A DNA stretch of 64,000 nt from Aphrocallistes beatrix (taxonomy: Eukaryota > Porifera > Hexactinellida > Sceptrulophora > Aphrocallistidae): assembly GCA_963281255.1 (NCBI GenBank), contig OY725493.1:1797550-1861549 (forward strand). The letters are read 5' to 3'. The first letter of the stretch is position 1. Every line of letters begins with the position of its first letter. The notes under the pieces are model-generated. The model saw nothing but the letters and a program-made list of their open reading frames with translations, had not been told where the DNA came from and did no database searches. Both the position numbers and the translations under genes were made by a program. Positions 27,540 to 38,369 of this stretch are shown here, in pieces.

Positions 27540-30500
27540 ATGCAAGGGGTCATCTGCTTATTAGCAGCTATTTTGCTGGTCACTCCGATTAATGGAGACA
27601 CGTATATGCACAACCCAAGGGGCAGTAACAATAGGCTGAACGAGAGGTCTGCTAACAGGAGGAACGCGAATAGGCTGTTCGATTCCCAGGTAGGTGATTA
27701 TGGTGATAGAAAATAAAATTGACATTACTTGTATAAATGATCTCTTTCCTAACTCTAGAATAATAACAGAGGTGGGTACAATACAGGAGACCAGACAGAT
27801 CAAGCTTTCTCAGATGAAAGAGAAATATACTATATGGTAGGAATTGATTCTAACAATGAGTATTATAATTGTAATTTGTGAATTAATTTTTGTTAGAAAT
27901 ACTTTCAAAGCGCCGCGACTGGGAAAACGTACCTGCCTATTGAATGGACGAACCAGCACGGTTGTGGAGGTGACGACACCCGCGATCCACACAAACTCAA
28001 CTGTAACCTAGTGATACAGTACATGTGTCAGACGCAGGCAGAAAGTGAGTCTGCTCTCTCTCTATTAGTCGCAACCTTCTCACTGCATGAGTTTTATTAT
28101 TGAAATGTTATTGTATTACAGGCGTGACCGACGATTTCATTCCAAACGGTGATGAAGATGTGTATGGAGATGTTATTCGGGACGGAAGTCAGACTAACAC
28201 ACAGGACTATCAAGCTCCAAACAATCTGAATGAAGACGCTAGTACATTTCTCAGTAGACGCCGCAACCAACTAAGGCTCGATCGAGGACTGCATGAATCT
28301 TTTGCATACTACGATGACTGTTATGTTCGGGAGAGGAATACCGGTGAGTGGAGAATACAAATTAGTCAATTTTTGTACATTTTACTTTTCATTTTAATTT
28401 AAAATTTTAATTCTAGGTCTCTTCCTGGCTGACCAGCGGCTAAATCGGGGGCAAAGGGGAAATCTGGAAAATTTCGGAGCCCGCTTCACTCGTCAGAATC
28501 CTAACGCGAACAGGAGGGGATATGAGTGTCCTGAGGAGAGGGACTACTACCCCTACTGGCACCCAACACCTTGGAAGGTTTGCAACATATCATATTACCT
28601 CATCAAAAATTGTATAAAGTGGGGGGAACGGACCTTAACACACTTCTGCTACTAGGATATTGCAGTGCTGGTGAGCGACACTTCACGCTGTTCCTTCTAC
28701 CAGAGTCAGAGTTTCAATGTAGAGCCCCGATACCTGTGTATAGAGACGTACATCGACAATTCTTTTCGGCCTACCAGCACATGGAACAACGAGACTGCTT
28801 GTACTGCAAACGGAGGTAGGTGTAACTAAGCACATGCTGCGCTGTGTACTAAGAACTGATTCCATTCTGTATTTACAAAGGCATGTGGACTGAATTCTAT
28901 AACTTTCTCGAGATCGATTCTACGCGTACTGAGCAAACTTGTGCAGTTGATAACAATGCTCAGGTCACACGCAAATGGGCGCGTGGGTACCGAGACATGG
29001 CACAGAGGTGTTTGGTTCTACTGAAGGAGCCTGACTGTAGACAGGCCGGATGGACCCGTGTCAACCACCTCGGTAACAGTAGGAGCGGACTCCCGTTGAA
29101 TTACACCTGGGAACTTCCCTACTTCATGGATGGCCAAGAGAGGAGATGTGTGCTCAGAATCAGGTTTGCTGTCTTGTATACTGGATACAATCATTTGAAT
29201 GTTGTCTTACGATTATGATACCTCCTGTACAACTAGGTACAACATCTCGACTGACGACTATGATCCAGTAAATACCAATGCAAGTTTCAATGAAAACACG
29301 TAAGGATTTTCTTATTCGTCCTAGAGTTACTATATTATATGTTATGACAGTATTAGAAAGGCTAATTGTCTTTCATGAATATTATTTGCTTTTTGATATT
29401 TGTAGCATTAATAGTCAAGTTACAGGAAACTATTTCCTGAACTTTGAACTTTGTAGCATCATTTCGCTCATTAACGGCGTAATAAACTATGATATCCACG
29501 ATTTATTTCTTGAATAGGGTCAGACGCATAAGGTCACCTGTCACTCAGAACCCATATGTCGACATCGGCTCTCTAACCAACGGGCCTCTCAGGCTAGCTA
29601 TAAACACGGCTCAGTTTGGCAGAACTTTCCAGGATCGTTCTCACGTTTTTATCCTGCGACCAAGACCTGCGCAGAATCAACTCGTCCCTAATTCTAACGT
29701 AGTGATCGATACAGTGAACATCTACAATGTGAATGTGAGAGGCAAGAGAGGTAACATTGTCCAGGTGTACCCAGCTGTGGAGTACGATTTCATCCCCAAC
29801 AGACTGTACATCACTGACAATGATGTCATACACTTTCAGTGGACCGGTGAGTGATCTGTGTGTGTGTCACTATTCCTAACTAACTCTTATACCTGCTGAA
29901 GATGGAATACACCAGTGTAGAATTAACTTGTGCTTATTCGTCATTATCTATCAGGCTCGAATACACACAACAATGGCAACCCTGCGGGAGATGGGCAAGC
30001 TGGAGACGCGGGAGAGGGGAGAGGAGGTTTGTGTTTATAGCGATTTAACTCAGATGAGTCGTCATATCATTTCAGTAATTACGTTATATAATCTGTAATA
30101 TTCTCTCATGTTAGGCACTGATCGGCACAATGTTGTGGAGATAGCCAATGCAGATATGAACTATCCGGTTCCATTTGAGAATTCCACCTTATTCAACGCA
30201 CAAGTAGTCTGGTTCGACTCAACAAGGTTTAGTGAGATCGACCTCACTGGAGCGGATCGAGCTAAGAGCCTTGCTCTGCTGCTCTCATCTGCAGGCTACT
30301 ATCAATGCTTCACAGGCTGCGCTACCGACTCTGTTGAGAACAAAGATCAACTAAACAACCTCCTAAACAACGCCTACCCCTCCTTCAACGGACCTCTACT
30401 CCGGTTCCCTGCTGGCTCCTACCATTACATATGTTCCCGAAATAATAATTTCACTAACCGGAGCCAGAAGGGTCTACTCGTGGTACGGGCAGCTAGCTAG
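27540..30500 (+). CDS. DD3-3-like secreted protein, 11 exons
   Basis: Eleven exons splice to 683 residues: 27540-27689, 27759-27836, 27897-28044, 28122-28343, 28417-28577, 28656-28815, 28881-29163, 29237-29299, 29518-29846, 29955-30026 and 30115-30500. All junctions are GT-AG and keep frame. A signal peptide ([20 protein letters not shown]) leads into [14 protein letters not shown] and NRLFDSQ, the start typical of the Dictyostelium DD3-3 family. Other family blocks follow: [91 protein letters not shown] and [13 protein letters not shown]. It should be secreted or on the cell surface; the molecular role of DD3-3 is unknown. Its introns (60-218 bp) contrast with the intron-poor neighbours. Confidence 0.88.
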
Positions 30501-31546
30501 GCCAGGCGTTAGATCCCGTGTTTGACAGTGTGTGTCACAGAATTATTCCTGTGTTTTCGTTTTACCATTTTATTTTGCTTCTATATATAAGCGCTGCATG
30601 TAAATAGGTATGTCTGTAAATTAACTGAGCATCTTTCGGATGTCTGAATGTCTCCTTCTAACTTAGCTTCTTAGCTTCGGTTGTTCAGCTGTTCTCAGAA
30701 CGAACCAATTTGAATGCTCTTACATCTGTAGCTGTTGAACATTTGCCAAAGTGTAGCAACTTTTGACAGTCATTATCGATAGATACTAGTGGGATTTTAA
30801 TTTTTTTTATTGCGAAGCACAGTAGCAAACCACTCAAAAAGGTATAATATACGTGTGCGTACATCCTTAATTATATTGGAATCAATTTTGTAAATACATA
30901 AGTTTTAAGTTTTCAAGGCACGAGATTTGAACTTATTTCACATGGCCTTAGCTAAACTACGTATAGAGAATGTTGCTTGCCCAAATAAGGTTCTGCCTAA
31001 CTAGCCACAAAATTCCACATGTACACGTGGCAGATGCTGCAAGTATTTATTTTATTCACGAGTTAACAATAAAACAAGTTCATATTGTGGTTTTATTTGA
31101 GACGATAGTACATATATTATTCATTTATCTCCACTTTCACAATACATGTACAACTCAGTCCTGCATGTGATGGCACCATCTTAACTTGAAATGGACATTC
31201 TCTGGACAGATAGAATTCCGGTAGCCTTTACGTAGAGGTCGACACAGGATGCACCCTTGTAATTCGTTTTCAACTTCTTGACTCATTTGAGTCTGAGACA
31301 CGTTCCTAATACAGAAATTTAATATGATGGAAATCGTGAACTTGACTTGTTTCAAGTCCAATCTTAACTCTGGAAATGATATCAGTAGTTTATTTGTGCT
31401 CAAAATCTGCTTATTAAACAAATTTAGGTCAAGCATCTTTGCCCGAAATAGAAAATGCCTTACTTTTTTAAAATTAGACAATAAAATAGGAAATAATTGC
31501 TTAAACTAACAAACTGGGTCAAGTTCCTAGTAATTGCGTGATGGGG
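30501..31546. other. Intergenic between convergent genes, no gene supported
   Basis: AT-rich, 1.05 kb between the DD3-3-like gene and the NHL gene on the other strand. A minus-strand open frame ending at 31155 has a Cys/His cluster (CILCRPLRKGYRNS...WCHH) that might be a worn zinc-finger tail, but it is too short to assign. Confidence 0.4.
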
Positions 31547-32803
31547 TCAGAATATTTGCAGGCAGTTGTTCCTGTTCTCAGATGCAACAATAATTCTGTT
31601 GTAAGAATCGATAGCAATCCCCGTAGGTTCCTTGAATTCTCCCCTTTCTTCTCCTCCTTTCCCCAACTTATGTATCAGATCACCATTGTTTGTGAATATT
31701 GCCACACAACCACTTGAAATGTCAGTCAAAAGAATGTTGTACTCGTTGTCTAAGCAAAAATGCCATGGGTATTTGACGTCTTTCCCGCGAGGGATGATCA
31801 TCCTAAAGAGCTGGTGTGAAAAGTTGTAGTAATATATGCAATACTGCCCTTCAGTCAGCACTGCCAACTCTTTAGAAGTGATTTTGATATCTCTGGGCTT
31901 TGGAACGTTGACAATCTTCGAATTGTAGGTGAGGTCTAAATTCAAGCATTGAATTTGATCGTTTCCAGTGTCACAAACATATATTAGACTTGTACAAGTC
32001 GAAACTGCAACTCCTCTAGGCCGATCAAATCTGATAACGGTTGAGAAAAATTTCTTCTGCTTTTCTTTCCCAACTGACTCGAAAAATTTCCCTTGACAAT
32101 TGTACACATTCAGACGATTGTCCCAATTCTGTGTAATATAAATCCTACCGTCGCTGATACATATGCCATCTGGACGATGCATCTCCTCACAGAAAAGGAA
32201 TAAGAATTGGAAAGATCGGTTAAAAACTTGAACGCGGTCATTCCCACAATCACAAATATAGATATTGCCTGTCTCCGCATCGACAGCGATCGAACGCGGG
32301 CAATGGAACACTCCAACGGTTTCAGATTGCTCGGAAGTATGTTTGAAAGCTACGAACTCGGGATTGACTATCTCTTTATAATCTGGAACGGGCTTCGACA
32401 TAATTTTTCCGAACTCACACAATTTAGTTTCAACTTTTGTATCCCACTCTACCACCACACTCCTCACACTAGCTCTCTCCTTCTCTAAATCTTCCTCCAG
32501 CTTTCTCACTCGGTCGTCCAACTGGGACACATATTGCATTACTAGATCTTTGTTCTGGTTTAGTTTTGCAGTGGCTAACTGCACCTCTTTTAGTTTATTT
32601 AGTTCGGCGATCTGCTCAGCAATCCCTCCACCCTCCTGCATGTAACACACCTCGAGCGCCTCTAACTGAGACAACAATTCGGCTTCCCTCACATCCAGTA
32701 GCTGGCGTGCACTCGCGAACTTCGTTTTAATTTCTTCCTTCGCTTTTCCAACCTGTGAGAGGAATAATTCTTTTCTCGAAGCACTAAGAGCCAAGGTAGC
32801 CAT
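31547..32803 (-). CDS. Second coiled-coil plus NHL-propeller protein (no RING)
   Basis: This single-exon protein of 418 residues has the same design as the protein at 15229-16530. A coiled coil spans about 10-130 (Glu/Gln/Leu-rich). NHL repeats follow, at FHCPRSIAVDAETGNIYICD, HRPDGICISDGRIYIT, RGVAVSTCTSLIYVCDTGND, LDNEYNILLTD and EPTGIAIDSYNRIIVASE. It ends on the propeller, as TRIM-NHL proteins do, but lacks RING and B-box parts. It is more clearly NHL-like than the first copy. The start codon is 195 bp from that of RED/IK on the other strand, so the two probably share a promoter region. Function is unknown; similar RING-less NHL proteins occur in many invertebrates. Confidence 0.8.
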   Translation of the reverse strand: MATLALSASRKELFLSQVGKAKEEIKTKFASARQLLDVREAELLSQLEALEVCYMQEGGGIAEQIAELNKLKEVQLATAKLNQNKDLVMQYVSQLDDRVRKLEEDLEKERASVRSVVVEWDTKVETKLCEFGKIMSKPVPDYKEIVNPEFVAFKHTSEQSETVGVFHCPRSIAVDAETGNIYICDCGNDRVQVFNRSFQFLFLFCEEMHRPDGICISDGRIYITQNWDNRLNVYNCQGKFFESVGKEKQKKFFSTVIRFDRPRGVAVSTCTSLIYVCDTGNDQIQCLNLDLTYNSKIVNVPKPRDIKITSKELAVLTEGQYCIYYYNFSHQLFRMIIPRGKDVKYPWHFCLDNEYNILLTDISSGCVAIFTNNGDLIHKLGKGGEERGEFKEPTGIAIDSYNRIIVASENRNNCLQIF

Positions 32804-32998
32804 TTCTTATCCAATCTGTTATAGAAATTATATTGAATACAACACACTTTATGAGATCTAAATTCAACTTTATACATCTATACATACAAGTACAAGACAA
32901 GAGTTCTCCAGTTACAATCACTGTACTTGTATTCCTAATTAGCATTCAAAGTGGAATATTCCACAGCATAACAATAAGAAAAAACCGATAATGCACAG
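32804..32998. promoter_or_regulatory. Probable bidirectional promoter
   Basis: Only 195 bp separate the start codons of the minus-strand NHL gene and the plus-strand RED/IK gene. Both promoters must lie in or overlap this stretch. No TATA box or other motif is convincing. Confidence 0.5.
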
Positions 32999-34483
32999 AT
33001 GCTAAAGTTCAACTCAGAAAGATACGCCAACCCAGAGGCTCCCGACGGCTTCTATCCAGGAATCGGGCTAGACTCATCAGGCAAGGTGAACCTTGAACCA
33101 GGCACTCCTTGCCAGTTGAGCAACTCCGACTTCAGAGTTCTTCTTATGACACCTCGCGACCCCGCACAGAAGCCGACTCCGGCCGTCAGCGACCACAAGC
33201 ACGAGCAGATGAAGCTCCGAGAGGCAGCGGAGCGGAGGCGCAAGAAGAAAGTATTCTACGCCAAACTCCGCAAGGAAGAGACGGAGAGACAGGCAGAGCT
33301 GGAAGCCAAGTACAGAGACAGAGCTAAGGAGAGACGGGACGGGAAGAATCCGGACTACGAGCATGCTCAAGCTAGCTCCATAACCGCAGGGAGCTATCAA
33401 GCAGTGGGTCCGACCCCTCGTGACACCTCGATCAATGCTGAACTCCGCAAACAGGCGATCAAGGAGAGCAAATACCTTGGAGGGGACATGGAGCATACAC
33501 ATCTGGTGAAAGGACTGGACTACGCCCTGCTACAGAAGGTGCGGAGTGAGATCTCCACGAGAGAGAAGGAGAAGAAGGCTCTGCTGACTGAGCAAGAGAA
33601 GATTGAAAAGACAGACGAGTCGAAGATCAACTCGATCATAGCTAAGAACGTCTACCGCATCCTCTTCCAGTACAAGCCCCCTGAGAAGAACGAGTTCTTC
33701 GTAGCAGGAAGGATGGCGTACGCGATCAGCATAGAAGACGAGGACCCAGATGATTCCGACGTTCCAATCACTTTGATACGCTCCAAAGCTGAGCTCCCCA
33801 GCTCCAGCCGCAAGTCCGTGACCGGGAGCTCGAACTCGGGGGAGATGGACATGTTCGTGATTAACAAGCTCACTCAGGTGCTCTCCTACCTCCGCCAGGA
33901 TGTGCGGAGTTATAACAAGAAGCTGAAACGGAAAGACCGCGGGCCCGTTGTTGCCAGAGAGGACACGATTAGTTCCATGCCCCCACCCCTTCCTGCTCCC
34001 CCTGCGAGGAGACCCTCTCCCCCTCCTCCTCCGCCCCCTCCTCCTCCCCCTCTCCCGCCATCTGTCCCTGCTAGCAAGGATCTCGGCATCTACGGGGACG
34101 TGGGGGATTACTCCTGCGACACCAGGAAGCGGTACCACCCCACCAGCAGGAAGAGCACCTACTCCGAGTGCTACCCCGGACTAGGGGAGTTCGATGATGC
34201 AATGGGTGAATCGGACGATGAGGTCGACTTCTCGAAGATGGACAATGGGAACAAGAAGGGACCCATCACAAAATGGGACTTTGCCAACGAAGAAGCTTAT
34301 TCTAACTATCAACTGCAGCGGGAAGCTCTACCTAAAGCTGCCTTCCAGTACGGAGTTAAAATGAGCGATGGACGCAAAACTAGAAAGTCTGCGGGGAAGC
34401 CTCACGTGGATAAGCACAAGTCTAAGATTGACAGGGATTTCAACAAGATCATGAAGATTATAAACCACAAGGACAATGTTTGA
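32999..34483 (+). CDS. IK: Protein RED/IK, spliceosomal B-complex protein
   Basis: This single-exon protein of 494 residues (human IK 557) has both family domains. The RED N-terminal region covers about 60-260: KLREAAERRRKKKVFYAKLR, YRDRAKERRDGKNPDYE, GGDMEHTHLVKGLDYALLQK, KNVYRILFQYKPPEKNE and AYAISIEDEDPDDSDVPITL. The RED C-terminal region has QREALPKAAFQYGVKMSDGR and a Lys-rich end. RED is a B-complex-specific spliceosome component. The human protein has long Arg-Glu/Arg-Asp dipeptide repeats in its middle; here that place holds a Pro-rich stretch (about 327-360) with eleven prolines in a row. No introns. It faces away from the NHL gene with a 195-bp gap. Confidence 0.93.
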   Translation: MLKFNSERYANPEAPDGFYPGIGLDSSGKVNLEPGTPCQLSNSDFRVLLMTPRDPAQKPTPAVSDHKHEQMKLREAAERRRKKKVFYAKLRKEETERQAELEAKYRDRAKERRDGKNPDYEHAQASSITAGSYQAVGPTPRDTSINAELRKQAIKESKYLGGDMEHTHLVKGLDYALLQKVRSEISTREKEKKALLTEQEKIEKTDESKINSIIAKNVYRILFQYKPPEKNEFFVAGRMAYAISIEDEDPDDSDVPITLIRSKAELPSSSRKSVTGSSNSGEMDMFVINKLTQVLSYLRQDVRSYNKKLKRKDRGPVVAREDTISSMPPPLPAPPARRPSPPPPPPPPPPPLPPSVPASKDLGIYGDVGDYSCDTRKRYHPTSRKSTYSECYPGLGEFDDAMGESDDEVDFSKMDNGNKKGPITKWDFANEEAYSNYQLQREALPKAAFQYGVKMSDGRKTRKSAGKPHVDKHKSKIDRDFNKIMKIINHKDNV

Positions 34484-34773
34484 AATGGTTATTGCAAAAT
34501 TAAGATTAATTAACTTGTGATATGTATTCCATTACATCTTTACCAATTTTGATAATGCTATCATTTACTATAGCACTTAGAATTAGGTCGAGTTCATTGG
34601 ATCCTTACTTGGACCCTTAAATCCCTAGATCAGCGGTTTACCACCCTGCAATCACAGAACATATTTCCCATATGGGATTTGAAATTTGTAATACGATTAA
34701 TGAGAGGGGTCCACAGCCAAAATATAATATATTTACACAATATATACGAGTATATACAGGCATGCACTATGAG
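34484..34773. other. Short convergent spacer, no feature seen
   Basis: The RED/IK gene and the POT transporter end toward each other here. AT-rich and featureless. Confidence 0.4.
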
Positions 34774-36588
34774 CTAGTAAGCGAGCCAGTTTGATACTGG
34801 TTCTCTCTGTCTCCGCTTGTACTTCATGGACACCCCACACATGAATACAGCATACGCCGTACTTATGATCGCGAACACGAAGTAGTACATGAAGCTAGGC
34901 GTCTGAGTCTTCAGAAAGCAGAAGGACTCATGGACCATGCAGAACTGGCAGCTGGTAGCTACCAAGTCACAGCTGCTTGCCTTCATCAGGTCATACAGAA
35001 TATTCGGCAGATAAAACCCGATCCCTATGAACAAATTCAACAGTCCGAACAGGAATCCTTTCATGTCGTGTGGAGACTGTGCGTAGACGAACTCGATGGC
35101 CGCAACCATGGCGAATGACTCGGAGACGCCGATGAGAATTATCTGCGGTAGCATGGTCGAGAGCTGTCTGAATACTTGAGTTATGGGTATGTCGTCTGAA
35201 TCACCCCCGCACTTAGTGAATCCTGTGAAGTATCCAGTCATGTCGGTGATCCACGCGTAGTAGACAGCAACCATGGATAACAGCACGCCGATCAAGAATT
35301 TGTAGAGGATCTTAGAAATACGGACAGAGACGTACTTTCTTCTCAAGAGCTCGATTATAGGGATAGTCACGAATACTGCCAATCCATCTGTCAAAACTAC
35401 GAAACAGCTCGCAATGAAACAGCTATGTAAGCAGGTCAATGCCTGTCCTTGCATCGGAAACACTGTAGTGACCAGATTGTACGTAGCGAAGTACCAGACC
35501 ATGGATCCGAACACTAGCACCATCCGAAAGAAAGTCTTCACGTCATCTACAGTTTCGAAGCTATGCCTTCCTCTCGAATCCCCCACCGCGTAGTCAAGGA
35601 GGGACTTCCTGTCGTAAGCCATCCTTTCATCCCGGTACCCGTGGGCCGCCGAGCGGATCACAGTGGCTATCTTCTTGATGGGACTGCCTACCGGTTTGTG
35701 CTTCTGCAAAAGGTTGCAGCAGAGCGCGAAGAAGCAGATCATCAGTGCCAGCGCGATGCTAATGGTCGCTATGTAGCTGCCCGACAGCAGTTTGAGCTTC
35801 CCCGCATCGCTAGCTCTGTAGATGAAGTACCCCCCAGGAGCCAGGAGCCCGCCTAGGTTCCCCGCCCAGTAGTGCCAGTTAAAGTATGATTTTATCGTCT
35901 GTTCCCCTGCACCCTCCATCTGGTCTACGCCCAGCGGCACCAGGAGAGCGATCACCCCGGTAGAACCCCAAATCAGCATCCCAATGGAGGAGAGATGGAT
36001 GATGTAGTAGAGAGGATCCGGCAGGTCTGATTGTACCATCCGTAATTGTTCGTAGTATGTATGGAACACACTTTGTATCAGGGAACCTAGCACAGAGATG
36101 AGCAGGCAGGAGAGAACTGTTTTGTGCCGTGAGAAGTACTTGTCAGCCAGGAAACCAGGGATAGGCGCTAAGATGTAAACGAGAGCCATGAACACAGTAG
36201 CAACCAATTTTGTATTTTCCATTGGGAAGTGTGTGGTAGTTGGAATCAACACGCTGCATTTACTGCTGTTGAAATGATGATGGTTCTTCAAGGTATGGTT
36301 GATGTCGTACATTCTAATAGAATGGGTCTCATTATCAGGGCGTACTTCTTCCAAGTTAGAGAGAAACATGAAAACCGAGTAGAAGTGCATTTTGTGTAAA
36401 AAGGCTATCACCAAGCAAACTTTAACCCCTGGGAATTGTCTGAACCCTGGAATGAACCTGAGTTCCCTGAAGTAGGTTATGATCTGACTGCATTTTGACT
36501 CAGGCTCCTTCTTCTCTGACACTTCTATTGTGGAGTTGAAGTGGGACGAATCCGAAATAGAACTGTAGTTCCGACCTATATAGGACAT
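34774..36588 (-). CDS. POT-family (SLC15-like) peptide transporter
   Basis: This single-exon protein of 604 residues has about twelve hydrophobic segments and matches the proton-coupled oligopeptide transporter family, nearest in feel to SLC15A3/A4. Supporting motifs are GFLADKYFSRHKTVLSC (PTR2 signature region near TM2-3), YFNWHYWAGNLGGLL (matching FNWFYWSINLGA in SLC15A4) and PHDMKGFLFGLLNLFIGIGF (late TM region). The N-terminal ~55 residues are cytosolic. In most POT members TM1 carries ExxER, used for proton coupling; here that place reads FLHKMHFYSVFMFL and the acidic residues are absent. The transport mode may therefore differ. An alternative is a nitrate/peptide-like relative with changed substrate. 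Confidence 0.82.
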   Translation of the reverse strand: MSYIGRNYSSISDSSHFNSTIEVSEKKEPESKCSQIITYFRELRFIPGFRQFPGVKVCLVIAFLHKMHFYSVFMFLSNLEEVRPDNETHSIRMYDINHTLKNHHHFNSSKCSVLIPTTTHFPMENTKLVATVFMALVYILAPIPGFLADKYFSRHKTVLSCLLISVLGSLIQSVFHTYYEQLRMVQSDLPDPLYYIIHLSSIGMLIWGSTGVIALLVPLGVDQMEGAGEQTIKSYFNWHYWAGNLGGLLAPGGYFIYRASDAGKLKLLSGSYIATISIALALMICFFALCCNLLQKHKPVGSPIKKIATVIRSAAHGYRDERMAYDRKSLLDYAVGDSRGRHSFETVDDVKTFFRMVLVFGSMVWYFATYNLVTTVFPMQGQALTCLHSCFIASCFVVLTDGLAVFVTIPIIELLRRKYVSVRISKILYKFLIGVLLSMVAVYYAWITDMTGYFTGFTKCGGDSDDIPITQVFRQLSTMLPQIILIGVSESFAMVAAIEFVYAQSPHDMKGFLFGLLNLFIGIGFYLPNILYDLMKASSCDLVATSCQFCMVHESFCFLKTQTPSFMYYFVFAIISTAYAVFMCGVSMKYKRRQREPVSNWLAY

Positions 36589-37137
36589 TTATGATTGAAA
36601 CGTGTAGTATCGTATACCTGATTTCCTCTTGTATTTATCTTGATATCATCCTCGTTCACTTAAAGTTATATATTTTTAGTACCCGCTTCTGCATAATCCC
36701 AATTAGTGAAACTGTATACTCTGCAATCTCTGCAAAATCAAATGATTGAGTTAAGCTGTGCGCATGACTACATAGTTATCTTACATATCCACTAAAATAT
36801 GCAGCGAGGTAACTTAATGAGCATCACTTGTTTTTCGAATTCTTGATTTCCTCTAACGTAATCGTAAGTATTTTTATGTTTCCATCGACATACGTAACTT
36901 TATGCAACATTTATATACCAAATATAGCAACTAACATTCCTTACGTAAATTCCCACAAAAACCTGTACTATCTAAGCCTCGTGAGATTTCCAGATTAGTA
37001 CTTAGAGATCTGAAATGATCAGGTTGAAACCCACAAAATTCTGCAAACACTGCCCTAGGGGGAGACTAACACTATTAAAGGGTGCGGCTTCTGGTGGGAG
37101 ACTGACAACCCCAGTGATTTATTGCACGGGGTGTATG
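36589..37137. other. Intergenic, no feature seen
   Basis: AT-rich upstream region of the POT gene; nothing recognised before the hAT element. Confidence 0.4.
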
Positions 37138-37292
37138 CAGAGGCGTAGCCAGGGTGCGGCACATGGGGCCTAGGCCGCAACCTCAAAGGCTGTGCCCACT
37201 AAAATTTCACAAATTAGCATTGGGTGCCGCAACCCTCTCGCGAAACGGAATGGAATTGCCGCACCCTAAAAATTGGGCTGGCTACGCCTCTG
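37138..37292. mobile_element. Non-autonomous hAT element (155 bp)
   Basis: Ends CAGAGGCGTAGCCAGGGTGC and GGCTGGCTACGCCTCTG are inverted repeats typical of hAT elements, flanked by a perfect 8-bp duplication, GGTGTATG (37130-37137 and 37293-37300). No coding capacity. Confidence 0.88.
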
Positions 37293-37300
37293 GGTGTATG

Positions 37301-38369
37301 TGCCCTTTTTTTTCTCGATCCCCTTAGATATTTAACCCTCCAGTGTCGAATTCGTTTATTAATTTCTACGTGGTTGATAACTAGCGAAACCACAGCACTT
37401 ACGCAATGCCTACAAGCCTACGCCATTAGGTAGTGCCCGCTGGTGCACACGTTGTTTTTTTGGTCAGGAGAGGTACCTACAATCCTACAAACTCCAACCC
37501 ACCACCCTCCTGCGTCACAGAAATTCAGTACTTATAGTTAGTCCTGGTTCAGTATACGTATAGATAGTTAACATTTTAGGATTTAATCTGACTTCTGATT
37601 ACATATACAGGGTGGCCCATAAGTTCTGTCCCAAGCTTTATTAGGTATAAAATTTCTTATACTCAAACAATATTAGTTATTATTGCCTTTAGAGATTGTA
37701 ATTCGAATATTCTCAATGACTTCAAAAGATTTTTCGAGTCTAAGACCAGGAACTGTGTTTTGTATTGTGAGTTTTGTCGAGAAAAAATGTGTCCTGACTC
37801 GCAGTGAAAAACGAGAATTATAAGGGACCCGGATGTTCAAATTGTAATGTTACTGAGCAAATATCAGATGCTCCGTCACCGGCCTCCTAAGTTTATTTTG
37901 ACAAAGCACATTCTCTTTAATGTAATTCACAATAAACAAGTTAGTATTCTCTTTCCAAGAAATTTGTAATCGTTTCCCTGAATTCCTTACATTTATTTTA
38001 GCCACTTTATCAACGTATTGATTGTACTCGAGCATTTATCTAGGAACGCGAAATTGCGAACATTCTCCGATCCCATAACGTATCGATTTCAGCGTCTAGA
38101 ATGTATTGGAGTAAAATATATTACATGCAACAATATGCTGCATATTACCCTGTTAGCTATTTACCCAGTTTCCTCAAGTGTTTCTTCTAAGTTTCCTACA
38201 AAATTTAGTATTCCCATTCTATTTATTCGTTATTTATATGAAATCTTCATTTCTAATAAAATAATCTACAAAATACAAGTAAGTATGAATTAGACTTAAT
38301 AAAATCGCAGAATTAAAATTAACTGAGGTTGAGGTAGGTTTGGCGACAATTTCCGTTGTAGCGAGAGGT
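37301..38369. other. Intergenic with a possible mariner-like end
   Basis: At 37609 the sequence CAGGGTGGCCCATAAGTTCT resembles the terminus of many Tc1/mariner elements. No matching opposite end is found, so it is at most a fragment. The rest, to the end of the RNA-binding protein gene, is AT-rich and featureless. Confidence 0.4.

Noticed and set aside
31155-31481. 108-codon minus-strand frame with a Cys/His cluster, perhaps a piggyBac-type tail
   Set aside because: Only a short cluster, no transposase core or inverted ends nearby; too weak to call.
37609-37860. Possible mariner element (CAGGGTGGCCCATAAGTTCT end)
   Set aside because: Only one end is present and no transposase or TA-flanked partner is found.
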